A stretch of DNA of 64,000 nt from Streptomonospora nanhaiensis (GTDB taxonomy: Bacteria > Actinomycetota > Actinomycetes > Streptosporangiales > Streptosporangiaceae), in contig NZ_JACCFO010000001.1 of NCBI RefSeq assembly GCF_013410565.1, positions 3,224,001 to 3,288,000 of the forward strand, in the 5' to 3' direction. The position numbers and the translations under genes were made by a program. How positions within the stretch are numbered: the first letter of the stretch is position 1; every line of letters starts with the position of its first letter. The notes beneath the pieces are model-generated. The model did not search any database. It was not told the origin of the DNA and saw only the letters and a program-made list of their open reading frames with translations. This document shows, piece after piece, positions 32,863 to 41,667 of this stretch.

Positions 32863-34022
32863 GCGCCGCCGCCCCCCGGACCGGCGCCGACGGCATGGCC
32901 GTCCGGGCCGCCGTGCTGCACGAGATCGGGGCCCCCGCCCCCTACGCGCGGTCGCGCCCGCTGCGGGTGCGCGAACTGGGCCTGCGCCCGCCCGGACCCG
33001 GCGAACTGCTGGTGCGCGTCCGCGCGGCCGGGCTGTGCCACTCCGACCTGTCCGTGGTCAACGGCGACCGGCCCCGCCCGGTGCCGATGGTGCTGGGCCA
33101 CGAGGCCGCCGGCGAGGTCGCCGCGCTCGGGCCGGGTACCGAGTCGCGGTTCTCCGTCGGCGACCACGTGGTGCTGTACTTCGTCGCCCCCTGCGGCACC
33201 TGCCCCCGCTGCCTGGAGGGCCGCCCGGCGCTGTGCGTGCGCGGTGCCGCCGCCAACAACGCCGGCGACCTGGTGGGCGGCGGACGGCGCTGGCGCGCCG
33301 AGGACGGCACCGAGCCCGCGCACCACCTCGGTGTCTCGGCGTTCGCCGAGTACACGGTGGTCTCGGCCGACTCCGCGGTACGGGTCGACCCCGACCTGCC
33401 GTTCGAGACGGCCGCGCTGTTCGGGTGCGCGGTGCTCACCGGCGTGGGCGCCGCGCTGCGCGCCGCCGAGATCCGGCCGGGCGAGCGGGTGGCGGTCTTC
33501 GGGCTGGGCGGTGTGGGGTTGTCCGCCCTGCTGGGCGCCCGCGTGGCCGGGGCCGCGCAGATCGTGGGGGTGGACCCGGTGACCGGCAAGCGCGAGCTGG
33601 CCGGGCGGCTGGGGGCCACCGACCGGCTGCCCGGCGGCGCCGACGCGGTCGCGGCGGTCCGCGACCTGACCGGGGGCGGCGCCGACAAGGTCATCGACAC
33701 CACCGGCAGCGCCGAGGTCCTGGCCCAGGCCTACCTGGCGGCCCGGCCCGGCGGCACCACGGTCACCGTCGGCCTGCCGCACCCGGACCGGACGGTGGCG
33801 ATCCCCGCCGTTACCCTGGCCGCCCAGGAGCGGACGCTGCGCGGCAGCTACCTGGGCTCGGGCGTGCCCGCCCGCGACATCCCCGCCTACATCGCGCTGT
33901 ACCGGCGCGGGCTGCTGCCGGTGACCGAACTGCTGTCGGGCCGGCTGGAGCTGGCCGAGGTCAACGCGGGCTTCGACCGCCTGGCCTCGGGCGAGGCCGT
34001 GCGCCAGGTGGTGCTGCTGTAG
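32859..34022 (+). CDS. Zinc-dependent alcohol dehydrogenase (MDR family)
   Basis: 387 residues from ATG 32859. The catalytic zinc site is shown by GLCHSDLS and GHEAAGEV; the structural zinc site by CGTCPRCLEGRPALC; the NAD-binding turn by GLGGVG. The length and the region after the structural zinc site fit class III-like bacterial alcohol dehydrogenases. It oxidises an alcohol or reduces an aldehyde with NAD(H); the substrate is unknown. Coupled to the thioesterase, it may act on an acyl-derived compound. Confidence 0.92.
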   Translation: MSAAAPRTGADGMAVRAAVLHEIGAPAPYARSRPLRVRELGLRPPGPGELLVRVRAAGLCHSDLSVVNGDRPRPVPMVLGHEAAGEVAALGPGTESRFSVGDHVVLYFVAPCGTCPRCLEGRPALCVRGAAANNAGDLVGGGRRWRAEDGTEPAHHLGVSAFAEYTVVSADSAVRVDPDLPFETAALFGCAVLTGVGAALRAAEIRPGERVAVFGLGGVGLSALLGARVAGAAQIVGVDPVTGKRELAGRLGATDRLPGGADAVAAVRDLTGGGADKVIDTTGSAEVLAQAYLAARPGGTTVTVGLPHPDRTVAIPAVTLAAQERTLRGSYLGSGVPARDIPAYIALYRRGLLPVTELLSGRLELAEVNAGFDRLASGEAVRQVVLL

Positions 34023-34087
34023 CCGGCCGCCCGGCGGGCGGCCGGACCGGGACCCGCCCGCGGGGAACCGGCGGCCCCGCGGGCGGG
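34023..34087. terminator. Double hairpin after the alcohol dehydrogenase gene
   Basis: CCGGCCGCCC/GGGCGGCCGG (34023-34045, 3-base loop) is followed by a 13-bp perfect stem (34053-34065 with 34075-34087). No T-tract. It probably ends the thioesterase-dehydrogenase transcript. Confidence 0.6.
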
Positions 34088-34149
34088 ATCCAAGGGGGTG
34101 CCCGGGGGCGGTGGCCGACCGCCCCCGGGCCGACCCACAGGAGGCCCCG

Positions 34150-34584
34150 GTGCCCGTGTCCCTTCCCCCGCTCTCCGACCTCGCCGGCTACGGCGTGCTC
34201 CTCGCCTCGGGCGCCCTGTTCGCCGGCGTGGGCGGGGCCATGGCCCTGCGGATCCTGCGCCTGCGGCGCGGCGGCGTGCGGGTCCCCGGGGTGGTCGTGG
34301 GGCGCGCCGTCAGCCGGGACCCCGGTGAGGCGCCCTCCTACGCCGCCGTCGTCGAGTTCACCACCCGCGAGGGCCGCCGCCTGCGCGTGCGCCAGCAGGT
34401 GTACAGCAGCTCCAACCGGCTCCGGGCGGGCCGGCGGGTGACCGTGGCCTACGACCCCCGCAACCCCGAGCGGGCCGACGTCGTGGAGGCCTGGAGCCAG
34501 CTCACCGGCGCGGTCGTCTTCCTCCTCGGCGGCGTGTTCGGGCTGGTGTTGGGGGCGTGGCTGCTGGTGGGGGCGCTCCTGTGA
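34150..34584 (+). CDS. DUF3592 membrane protein
   Basis: 144 residues from GTG 34150, with AGGAGG 5 bases upstream. A membrane helix at ~13-36 and another at ~117-141 flank a small beta domain with VPGVVVGRAVS, AAVVEFTTREGRRLRVR and VTVAYDPRNPERADV, the DUF3592 pattern. No known function. Confidence 0.82.
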   Translation: MPVSLPPLSDLAGYGVLLASGALFAGVGGAMALRILRLRRGGVRVPGVVVGRAVSRDPGEAPSYAAVVEFTTREGRRLRVRQQVYSSSNRLRAGRRVTVAYDPRNPERADVVEAWSQLTGAVVFLLGGVFGLVLGAWLLVGALL

Positions 34585-34606
34585 CGCCGGTGCCGGGCCG
34601 GCCGCC

Positions 34607-35929
34607 TCAGCCGACCAGTTCGGCCTCGGGGTAGGCGGCCGAGGGCGCGTCGAGCAGGGGCCGCTCCCGCCCGCGCAGGTACTCGGTGAAGAACGCGGCG
34701 AGGTAGGCCCGCTGCACCGCCACGCTGCGGGCGGGGTCGATCGTGCCGGTCGACTCGGTGCGGGTGGTCTCCCACGCCGGGCTGCTCGGGTGCAGCCGCG
34801 CCTCGATCCGGGGCAGGATCCACTGCGTGTCGGTGAAGCTCATGTGCTCGGCCTCGGGCAGGTACACCTCGGTGAACTCCCCGGTGGACGCGGCGCGGAA
34901 CCGCCTCCAGTCGGGGGAGTGCGCGCTGGTGTGCGGCTCGCCGCCGCTGCCGCTGGTGCCGCCGCCCATGAGCAGGAAGGGGCGCGGCGCGCCGGCGAGC
35001 GTGGCCCGCGCCCAGTCCTCGTCGCCGACGTGGTAGGCGATGCTGCCGTCGAGGTTGGCGGCGGCGTCGATGCGCTCGTCGGCCAGCAGGGCCTCGGCCG
35101 CGGTGAACCCGCCCGCCGAGTGGCCGAACATGCCGGTGTGCGCGGGGTCCAGCGCGGCGCCCAGGCCGCGCGGCAGCCGCCGACCGGCGGCGTCGGGGTT
35201 GCGTCCGGCGGCGAGGTCGGCCACGGCGTCCAGGACGAACCGCATGTCGGCCACCCGCACCGCGATGGCCTCGCGCATCGTCTGGGGGTCGGAGCCGGGC
35301 ACGGAGTCGCGCACGATCCGCCCGTCGGGGAACTCCACCGCCGACGCCTCGTAGGGGTGGTCCACGGCCACCACGGCGAACCCGCGGCTCGCCAGGTCGG
35401 CGAGCTGGGCGGCGGCCTGGTAGCGGGTCTGGCGGAACCCGTGGGAGTACAGCAGCACCGGCAGGTCCCCCGCCTCCGCGGCGACGGGGGCGCCCGCAAC
35501 GGCCCCGGCCCGCGATCCGGCGAAGTCCACGGCGTCGCGCGCCAGCCCCACCTGCTCCAGTTCGTCGGCCAGGCGGCTCGCGGCGGCCGGCGAGGCGTAG
35601 GGGGCGGGTTCGCCGTCGGCGTCCTCGGCCGCCGGGTACCACACGGTAGCCATGAGGTCGCGCCGCTTCGCGCCCTCCACCCAGGGGTGGCCCCGGGTCT
35701 CGTCGACCAGGTGCAACTCCACCTGGCCCACCGCGTAGGGGCCGGTGGGCGCGGGCGGGCGCAGCGCGACGGGTTCGGGCGCGCCCACGGCGGAGACGAC
35801 GGAGGGCAAGGCGCAGCAGGCCGCCAGCACGGCCGCCGCGGCGGTGTAGGCGAGCGCGCGGACGCGCCCGGCCGGGCGCGGTGGGCGGGGCGAACGGGGC
35901 GGGGACGCGGTCGTGGAGTCCGGGATCAT
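34607..35929 (-). CDS. Exported alpha/beta hydrolase, PAF-acetylhydrolase-like
   Basis: 440 residues from ATG 35929. A Pro/Arg-rich start and a hydrophobic segment (~23-45, including AACCALP) look like a lipoprotein or anchor signal. The hydrolase core has the oxyanion strand VLLYSHGFRQTRYQ, the nucleophile elbow GHSAGG and a late EAEHMSF with the catalytic His. The GHSAGG motif and the WYPA start strand point to the platelet-activating-factor acetylhydrolase/lipase group. It is convergent with the DUF3592 gene and stands apart from the SDR gene. Confidence 0.85.
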   Translation of the reverse strand: MIPDSTTASPPRSPRPPRPAGRVRALAYTAAAAVLAACCALPSVVSAVGAPEPVALRPPAPTGPYAVGQVELHLVDETRGHPWVEGAKRRDLMATVWYPAAEDADGEPAPYASPAAASRLADELEQVGLARDAVDFAGSRAGAVAGAPVAAEAGDLPVLLYSHGFRQTRYQAAAQLADLASRGFAVVAVDHPYEASAVEFPDGRIVRDSVPGSDPQTMREAIAVRVADMRFVLDAVADLAAGRNPDAAGRRLPRGLGAALDPAHTGMFGHSAGGFTAAEALLADERIDAAANLDGSIAYHVGDEDWARATLAGAPRPFLLMGGGTSGSGGEPHTSAHSPDWRRFRAASTGEFTEVYLPEAEHMSFTDTQWILPRIEARLHPSSPAWETTRTESTGTIDPARSVAVQRAYLAAFFTEYLRGRERPLLDAPSAAYPEAELVG

Positions 35930-36053
35930 GGTGCCATCGTCGCGGCCTCGCCCCGGCGGCGCATGACCCGGTCGTCGCCGCCCGGCTATCCCGATGGGCA
36001 TAGCGGCGCCGCCTCGCACCGGCGCGGGCGGCGCCGCGGGCGCGCCCGGCGCG

Positions 36054-36818
36054 TCAGTACAGCACGTGCTTGCCGCCGTCGACGATCAGCGTCTCGCCGG
36101 TGACCGCGTCCATCTCCAGCAGGCCCAGCAGCGCGTCGGCGACCTGCTCGGGCTGGGTGGTGGCGCGCAGCGGGATCACCTCGCGCTCCTGGCGGGCGAA
36201 CTCGGCGAACCCCTCCTCGCCGCGCAGCCCGGTCTGCCACCGGGTGGCGACGGTGCCCGGCGCCACGGCGTTCACCCGCACCTCGGGCGCCAGGACGGCG
36301 GCCAGGGAGCGGGTGAGCTGCTGGAGGGCGGCCTTGCTGACCCCGTAGGCGATCGAGGAGCCGCCGGCGCGGAACGCCGAGATGGAGGACGTGTTCACGA
36401 TCGCGCCGCGCGCCTGGCGCAGGGGGCGCTCCAGGGCGCGGGCGCAGCGGAACGCGCCCACCACGTTGACGTCCAGGATCTCCCGCCAGATGTCGTCGGT
36501 GAGGGCGGCGAGGTCGCCGGGCGGCACCGCCCGGGTGGTGGCGGCGTTGTTGACCAGGGCGTCGACGCGGCCGAACCGCTCCAGGGCCCGCTCGGCCAGC
36601 GCCTCCACCTGGGCGGTGTCGGCGACGTCCGCCCGCTCGGCCAGCGCGGGGGTGCCCAGCCGCTCCACCTCGGCGGCGGTGGCCTCGGCCTCGCCCGCCG
36701 ACCGGGCGTAGGTCAGCACCACCCCGGCCGCGCCCCGGCGGGCCGCCTCCAGGCTCACCGCCCGCCCGATACCGGTGCCGCCGCCCGTCACGACCAGCAC
36801 GGCTCCCCTGATGCGCAT
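36054..36818 (-). CDS. Short-chain dehydrogenase/reductase
   Basis: 254 residues. Classical SDR features are present: TGGGTGIG cofactor loop at 11-18, the NNAA motif (VNNAATTR), catalytic Ser in NTSSISAF and YGVSK with Tyr and Lys, and a C-terminal IVDGGKHVLY. It may be the last step of the upstream catabolic gene set, but a hairpin at 36880-36921 separates it, so it could also have its own transcript. Substrate unknown. Confidence 0.9.
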   Translation of the reverse strand: MRIRGAVLVVTGGGTGIGRAVSLEAARRGAAGVVLTYARSAGEAEATAAEVERLGTPALAERADVADTAQVEALAERALERFGRVDALVNNAATTRAVPPGDLAALTDDIWREILDVNVVGAFRCARALERPLRQARGAIVNTSSISAFRAGGSSIAYGVSKAALQQLTRSLAAVLAPEVRVNAVAPGTVATRWQTGLRGEEGFAEFARQEREVIPLRATTQPEQVADALLGLLEMDAVTGETLIVDGGKHVLY

Positions 36819-36879
36819 CGCGTGCCCTCCTCGTTCGTCCTGTTCGTCATCGTCCGTGGTGGCTCGGCGCTGTGCGGCG

Positions 36880-36921
36880 GCCGTGAGCGGGCCGCCCGCC
36901 GCCGGGCGGCCCGCTCACGGC
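36880..36921 (-). terminator. Perfect 18-bp hairpin at the 3' end of the mannitol/fructuronate dehydrogenase gene
   Basis: Arms 36880-36897 and 36904-36921 with a GCCGCC loop. The distal arm overlaps the stop codon of the upstream gene. No T-tract, so it is a possible terminator or mRNA-stabilising structure before the SDR gene. Confidence 0.6.
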
Positions 36922-38393
36922 GCGGCCGCGCGCAGCGCCCCTTCGGCGCCCTCGCGCTCCAGCCCGGCCAGGGCGTCGGCGACCCGGTCGCCCAGGTCGC
37001 GCCCGCCGCCCTGGGAGAGCGCGGGCACGTGCACCCGCAGCAGGTCGACCGCCTCGCGCGGGCCGCGCGCGGCCGCCAGCCCGGCGGCGATGTCCTCCGA
37101 CCCCGCCTCCAGGGCGGGCCGCTCCCCCGGCGGCAGGCGCAGCAGCCGCGCCCAGCCCGCCACCGCCAGGCACGCCAGGCGGGGGTCGCGCCCGGTGGCC
37201 AGGTGCTCGGCGGCCGGGGCGAGCAGCCGCTGCGGCAGCTTCTTCGCCCCCTGCTGGGCGATCTGGGCGAGGCGGTGGCGCAGGTGCGGGTTGCCCAGGC
37301 GCGCCAGCACCGCCTCGGCGGCGGGCGGCGCGCCGCCGTGCGCGGCCGCGCTGGGCGCCAGTTCCCGCTCGTACAGCGCCACCAGGAACGGCCGCAGCGC
37401 GGGGTGGCCCACCGCCTCGGAGACGGTCGTCGCGCCGAGCAGCAGGCCCAGGCACGCCGCCGCGGAGTGGACGGCGTTGACGCAGCGCAGCTTGACCGTC
37501 TCGTAGGGGGCGAGGTCGGCGACCAAGCGTGCGCCGACCCGCTCCCAGGCCGGACGGGGGCCGGCGAAGGCGTCCTCGATGATCCACGAGCGGTACGCCT
37601 CGCCGACCACGGCGGCGGTGTCGCGGTACCCCAGCGCGGCGGCCACCCGGTCGACGTCGGCGGGCGTGGTGGCGGGCACCACCTGGTCCACCACGGTGCC
37701 GCAGAACGCGGTGTGCGCGCTGATCCACTCCCACAGCGGGCCGCCCTCGCGCTCGGGCAGCAGCGCGCAGAAGGACTCCACCAGGCCGCGCAGCAGCCGG
37801 CCGTTGGCGGGCAGGTTGTCGCAGCTGAGCACCGTCAGGGGCGTGCCGCCCAGGCGGCTGCGGGCCTGCAGCCCGCGCACCAGCTGGCCCACGGCGGTGC
37901 GCGGGGGGCGGCCGGCGGCGTCGGCGGCGGTCTCGGGGTCGTCCTCGGCCAGCCGCCCGGTGGCCGGGTCGTGCCGGTACCCGGCCTCGGTCACCGTGAG
38001 GGTGACCACGTGGGTGGTGGGCGCGGCCACGGCCACCGCGAACCGCTCGGGCTCGTCGCGGGCGGAGACGGCGTCGGCCACCGCGCCGACCACGCGCACC
38101 CGGTCGGCGCCGTCGGCCGCCCGCTCGGTGACCGTGTACAGGCCGTCCTGGGCGCGCAGCGCGTCGACCACGGCGCGGCCCCGGGCGGCCGCCGCGCAGA
38201 TCGCCCAGTCGCCGCCCTCTGCGGCCATGGCCTCCTGGGTGAAGACGGCCTGGTGGGCGCGGTGGAACGCGCCCGGTCCCAGGTGCACGATCCCCACCCC
38301 CGCCCCCTCGGGCGGCAGGCCGCGGACGGTGTCGGCGGGCAGGTGCGCCCGCGCGGCCCGGGTCAGGCGCGGCGGGCCGGCCATGGCTGCCAT
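36915..38393 (-). CDS. Mannitol/fructuronate dehydrogenase family protein (UxuB-like)
   Basis: 492 residues. These long-chain polyol dehydrogenases reduce fructuronate, tagaturonate or fructose with NADH. Visible hallmarks are the N-terminal GIVHLGPGAFHRAHQA loop, the SCDNLPANG signature and the catalytic KLRCVNAVHS segment with Lys, Asn and His. Length is normal. It lies 55 bases downstream of the transporter gene. Substrate remains open. Confidence 0.9.
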   Translation of the reverse strand: MAAMAGPPRLTRAARAHLPADTVRGLPPEGAGVGIVHLGPGAFHRAHQAVFTQEAMAAEGGDWAICAAAARGRAVVDALRAQDGLYTVTERAADGADRVRVVGAVADAVSARDEPERFAVAVAAPTTHVVTLTVTEAGYRHDPATGRLAEDDPETAADAAGRPPRTAVGQLVRGLQARSRLGGTPLTVLSCDNLPANGRLLRGLVESFCALLPEREGGPLWEWISAHTAFCGTVVDQVVPATTPADVDRVAAALGYRDTAAVVGEAYRSWIIEDAFAGPRPAWERVGARLVADLAPYETVKLRCVNAVHSAAACLGLLLGATTVSEAVGHPALRPFLVALYERELAPSAAAHGGAPPAAEAVLARLGNPHLRHRLAQIAQQGAKKLPQRLLAPAAEHLATGRDPRLACLAVAGWARLLRLPPGERPALEAGSEDIAAGLAAARGPREAVDLLRVHVPALSQGGGRDLGDRVADALAGLEREGAEGALRAAAP

Positions 38394-38448
38394 GGCGGGG
38401 CCTCCCCTCGTGTCGGTGCCTGCGGCGCGACCGCGCCGGTGCGGGGGC

Positions 38449-39828
38449 TCAGCCGGCCCCGCCGGACCGGGCGCGCCCGGTGCCCACGATGCTGCCCTGG
38501 CTGGTCTCGAAGGCGGAGATGTCGATCTCGCGTGTCTCGCGGGAGAACAGGAACGCCACCAGCGAGACCGCGCAGGCCCCCACCATCATCAGCGCCACCA
38601 GCCAGGGGTCGCCGCCGGAGTACTCCAGCAGGAAAGACGCCGCCACGGGCGAGAACCCGGCGATGGCCGCGCCGATCTCGCGCGAGGCCGCGAACCCGGT
38701 GTAGCGCACGCCCGCCCCGAACAGCTCGGCGTAGAACGCGGGCTGCACCGCGATCATCGGCGCCAGGCCCAGCGTGGTCGCGACCAGCAGCGCCAGCCAG
38801 ATCACCACCGGCTCCCCGGTGTTGAGCAGGAAGAAGAACGGATAGGCGAACAGCGCCGTGAACACCACGCTGAAGAGGTTCACCGGCCGCCGGCCGATGC
38901 GGTCCGACAGCGCGCCGTAGACCGGCTGGAGCAGGATCACCGCCACGCCGAAGGCGATCACGCCGGTCAGCGCCACCCAGCGCGGCTGGTCCAGGGTTGC
39001 CGTCAGGTAGGAGACGCTGAAGGTCGCGTAGATGTACACCACGGCGGTGTCGGCGATGTGCGCGCCGATCCCCACCAGGAAGCTGCCGGGGTAGCGGGTG
39101 AGGGCCCGCAGGATCGGCACCTTGACCGTGGTGCGGTTGGCCGCCGCGCGCAGGAACACCGGCGACTCCGCCACCCGCAGCCGCAGGTACAGCGACACCC
39201 CGATGAGCAGGAAGCTCAGCAGGAACGGCAGCCGCCAGCCCCAGGAGTACAGCGCCTCGTCGGGCAGGAAGCCCACCAGCAGGAACACCACCGTGCCCAT
39301 GACCAGGCCGATCTGCACGCCGGTCTGGGCGTAGGAGCCGTAGTAGCCGCGCCGCGCGGGCGGCGCGTGCTCCGACAGCAGGGTGGAGGCGCCGCCGAAC
39401 TCCGCGCCCGCGCCCAGGCCCTGGCAGACGCGCAGCAGGGTCAGCAGCACCGGCGCCCAGATCCCGATCACCGGGTAGGTCGGCAGCAGGCCGATGAGCC
39501 CGGTGGACACGCCCATGATGAGGGTGGTGATCACCAGCGTGGTGCGGCGGCCGAACCGGTCGCCGATGTGGCCGAACACGAATCCGCCCAGCGGCCGGAA
39601 CACGAACCCCACCGCGAAGCTGGCGAAGGCCACCAGGGTGCCCACCGCCGGGTCGGCGTCGGTGAAGAACAGCGTGTTAAAGACGAGGGCGGCGGCCGTG
39701 CCGTAGATGAAGAAGTCGTACCACTCCAGGGCGGTGCCCACGAGCGAGGCCAGGACGACCCGGCGCATCTGCTCGGGAGGGGTGGGTCCCGTGGTGTCGG
39801 GGGCGGGCGCCCCCTCGTGTGCGGTCAT
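38449..39828 (-). CDS. MFS transporter of the metabolite:H+ symporter (MHS) type
   Basis: 459 residues with about twelve hydrophobic segments. MHS hallmarks are the LVGTALEWYDFFIYGTAAAL start, RPLGGFVFGHIGDRFGRR, and a SEHAPPARRGYYGSYAQTG loop. Family members import organic acids, betaine, proline or shikimate with protons. It sits between the Ldh-type and polyol dehydrogenase genes, suggesting it brings in their substrate, probably a sugar acid or related carboxylate. Confidence 0.9.
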   Translation of the reverse strand: MTAHEGAPAPDTTGPTPPEQMRRVVLASLVGTALEWYDFFIYGTAAALVFNTLFFTDADPAVGTLVAFASFAVGFVFRPLGGFVFGHIGDRFGRRTTLVITTLIMGVSTGLIGLLPTYPVIGIWAPVLLTLLRVCQGLGAGAEFGGASTLLSEHAPPARRGYYGSYAQTGVQIGLVMGTVVFLLVGFLPDEALYSWGWRLPFLLSFLLIGVSLYLRLRVAESPVFLRAAANRTTVKVPILRALTRYPGSFLVGIGAHIADTAVVYIYATFSVSYLTATLDQPRWVALTGVIAFGVAVILLQPVYGALSDRIGRRPVNLFSVVFTALFAYPFFFLLNTGEPVVIWLALLVATTLGLAPMIAVQPAFYAELFGAGVRYTGFAASREIGAAIAGFSPVAASFLLEYSGGDPWLVALMMVGACAVSLVAFLFSRETREIDISAFETSQGSIVGTGRARSGGAG

Positions 39829-39919
39829 GGCGGTGTACTCCGTCTCTCCCCCGTTTCGAAGGACAGCTGTGCGGCCGGAAGGCCGGGTGGCCCGGCGCGC
39901 GGCCGGGCCGGGACGGCGG

Positions 39920-41107
39920 TCAGCGGCCGGGGTGCGGGCCCTCCGCGCCGGACGGCGGCGCGCCGCCGTCCGGCGCGCCGCCGGCCCCGCGTGCGGCGGC
40001 TCCGGGGGGCAGCAGGGCGACCAGGTCGTTCCAGGCCGAGGCGGGCACCGGGATGCCCGCGGCGGTACGCTCGGCGCGCGTGCGCCGCTCGACGTCGCCG
40101 GGCACCAGGACCTCCGGGTGCCCCTCGGCCGGGGGTGTGCGCCGCAGCTCGTCGGTGAAGTCCTCGACCTGGGCGCGGAACACCTCGGGCGGCAGGAACC
40201 GGCCGGGGTCGATCCCCACCAGCACCGTGCCGTTGCCGCCGTCGTAGTCGGGCAGGCAGGCGATCCCGCCGCCGGAGAGCAGGCCGCCCACGGCCTCGAT
40301 CATCACGCTCAGGCCGTAGCCCTTGTGGCCCGCGAACGGCAGCAGCGCGCCGCCGCCGTAGAAGTCGCCGGGCTCGGTGGAGACCCGGCCGGCGGGGTCG
40401 AGCAGCACGCCCTCGGGCGCGCGCTCGCCGCGGGCGCGCAGCATGGCGAGCTTGCCCTCGGCGATGGCCGAGGTGGCCCAGTCCATGACGACCGGCTCGC
40501 CGCCCTCCCCGCCGGGCACGGTGGAGCCGCTGGGCAGCGCCCAGGCCAGCGGGTTGGTGCCAAGCCGGCGCTCGCGCCCGCCGAAGGGCGCCACGGTGGG
40601 GTCGACGTTGCACAGCGCGATCCCGATGTGCCCGGCGCGGGCCAGGGCCTCGACGTACTCGCCCAGGCGGCCGATGTGGTTGCACTCGCGGACGGCGGCG
40701 ATGCCGATCCCGTGGGACCGCACCACCTCCTCCAGCGCCTCCACGGCCGCGGCGGCCGCGATCTGCCCGAAGGCCCGGTGCCCCCGGACGGTGACGACCG
40801 CGCCGTCGCGGCCGGCGACCTCGGGCCGGGCGGCGGGGTCGATGCGCCCCAGCCGCACGGCCCGCGCGTAGATGGGCAGCCGCCGGATCCCGTGGGAGTC
40901 GTGGCCCACCAGGTTGGCCTCCACCAGAGAGGCCGCCACCGCGCGGGCGGTGTCCGGCGGCGCGCCCAGGTGCGCCAGCGCCGACTCCGCCATGGCGGTC
41001 AGCTCCGCGGCGGCCACCACGCGCGGCCGGGCCTCGGCGTCGAGGCCGCCCGCTGTGCCGGTGTCCATCCATCCGGCGCCGGCCGGCGCCCGCCCCCCGT
41101 TGTGCAC
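39920..41107 (-). CDS. Ldh/YlbC-family NAD(P)-dependent 2-hydroxyacid dehydrogenase
   Basis: 395 residues from GTG 41107 (GGGGAGGAA just upstream); ATG 41068 is an alternative. The family (malate, ureidoglycolate and 2,3-diketogulonate dehydrogenases) is shown by VGHDSHGIRRLP with the catalytic His, the ECNHIGRLGEY motif, GTNPLAWALP, MDWATSAIAEGK and GHKGYGLSVMIE. The last ~25 residues are Gly/Pro/Ala-rich and encoded by a 34-bp palindrome. First gene of the catabolic unit, just downstream of a 19-bp operator-like palindrome. Confidence 0.9.
   Translation of the reverse strand: MHNGGRAPAGAGWMDTGTAGGLDAEARPRVVAAAELTAMAESALAHLGAPPDTARAVAASLVEANLVGHDSHGIRRLPIYARAVRLGRIDPAARPEVAGRDGAVVTVRGHRAFGQIAAAAAVEALEEVVRSHGIGIAAVRECNHIGRLGEYVEALARAGHIGIALCNVDPTVAPFGGRERRLGTNPLAWALPSGSTVPGGEGGEPVVMDWATSAIAEGKLAMLRARGERAPEGVLLDPAGRVSTEPGDFYGGGALLPFAGHKGYGLSVMIEAVGGLLSGGGIACLPDYDGGNGTVLVGIDPGRFLPPEVFRAQVEDFTDELRRTPPAEGHPEVLVPGDVERRTRAERTAAGIPVPASAWNDLVALLPPGAAARGAGGAPDGGAPPSGAEGPHPGR
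39944..39977. repeat. 34-bp perfect palindrome inside the Ldh-family coding region
   Basis: Two 17-base arms meet without spacer at 39960/39961. They encode part of the Gly/Pro-rich C-terminal tail. The position just before the stop suggests a coding-embedded transcription terminator or an RNA-processing hairpin. Confidence 0.6.
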
Positions 41108-41141
41108 GCTTCCTCCCCTGGCCACGTGGGCGCTCCCCATG

Positions 41142-41160
41142 CGTTCCGTTGAACGGAACG
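41142..41160. promoter_or_regulatory. 19-bp palindromic operator before the catabolic genes
   Basis: CGTTCCGTT, G, AACGGAACG: perfect 9-bp arms around one base, 35 bases before the GTG start. The spacing and GTTCCGT...ACGGAAC form look like a site for an IclR- or GntR-type regulator. No regulator gene adjoins it. Confidence 0.6.
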
Positions 41161-41498
41161 GCATTCCATTGCGTTGCCCTGCATGGTGGCACAGATGTGC
41201 GGACATGTGAAGGGGGTCACAGCGACGTGTGCCCAACGGCGCACCGTACTCCCCCGACGGGGAAGGGCCCGAGGTCAGGGGGGCGCTGCGACTGATCGCG
41301 GCCGCGGCGGGCGGAGCCGGGAAAAGGAAAACGCGGCGGGCGCGGCCCTCGGAAGGGGCGGCGCGGCCGCGGACAGGACAGACCCCCGGGCTTGGCTCCG
41401 CGCCTTGTGCGGGGCCTGCCGGCTGGACAAGGTCCGGCGCCCGGGGATCCGGGTGTCCGATGTGGATTCGCCAGGGCGAACCGATCACTCGTGTCGCC

Positions 41499-41537
41499 CT
41501 AGCGGACGGACACCTCGCAAGTCCTAAGCGTCTTCAC
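41499..41537 (-). CDS. Candidate 12-residue leader peptide with a near-perfect Shine-Dalgarno
   Basis: GTG 41537 reads MKTLRTCEVSVR and stop. AAAGGAGGT (41556-41548), the full complement of the 16S rRNA 3' end, is 10 bases upstream. The peptide carries one Cys. It lies about 390 bases upstream of the Ldh-family gene on the same strand and 72 bases downstream of a strong hairpin pair. A regulatory uORF or a free small protein are both possible; an unrecognised mRNA leader is also possible. Confidence 0.45.
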   Translation of the reverse strand: MKTLRTCEVSVR

Positions 41538-41608
41538 TGTCAGGACCACCTCCTTTCCTGCGTGGCTCCGACAGTACGACCCGCGTGCCGAGCGGGGCAA
41601 ATGTTTTT

Positions 41609-41667
41609 TGCGGTGCCTTTCCGCACGCGCCCCCGCCGTGCGGAAAGGCACCGCACGGCGGGGGCGC
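41609..41667. repeat. Two mutually exclusive perfect hairpins upstream of ygfZ
   Basis: Hairpin A pairs 41609-41627 with 41637-41655 (19 bp, 9-base loop). Hairpin B pairs 41627-41643 with 41651-41667 (17 bp, 7-base loop). They share bases, so only one can form. A T-run (41604-41609) precedes hairpin A on the plus strand. A third hairpin pairs 41664-41671 with 41678-41685, competing with B. The ygfZ start is at 41710. Confidence 0.7.

Noticed and set aside
41548-41560. ACCTCCTTTCC on the plus strand as a 16S rRNA 3'-end fragment
   Set aside because: Only about ten bases match the rRNA end and no upstream rRNA sequence is present; it is better explained as the complement of a strong Shine-Dalgarno site.
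41604-41667. Intrinsic terminator for either strand at the ygfZ hairpins
   Set aside because: The T-run precedes the hairpin on the plus strand and reads as an A-run after it on the minus strand, so the canonical hairpin-U-tract order is absent.
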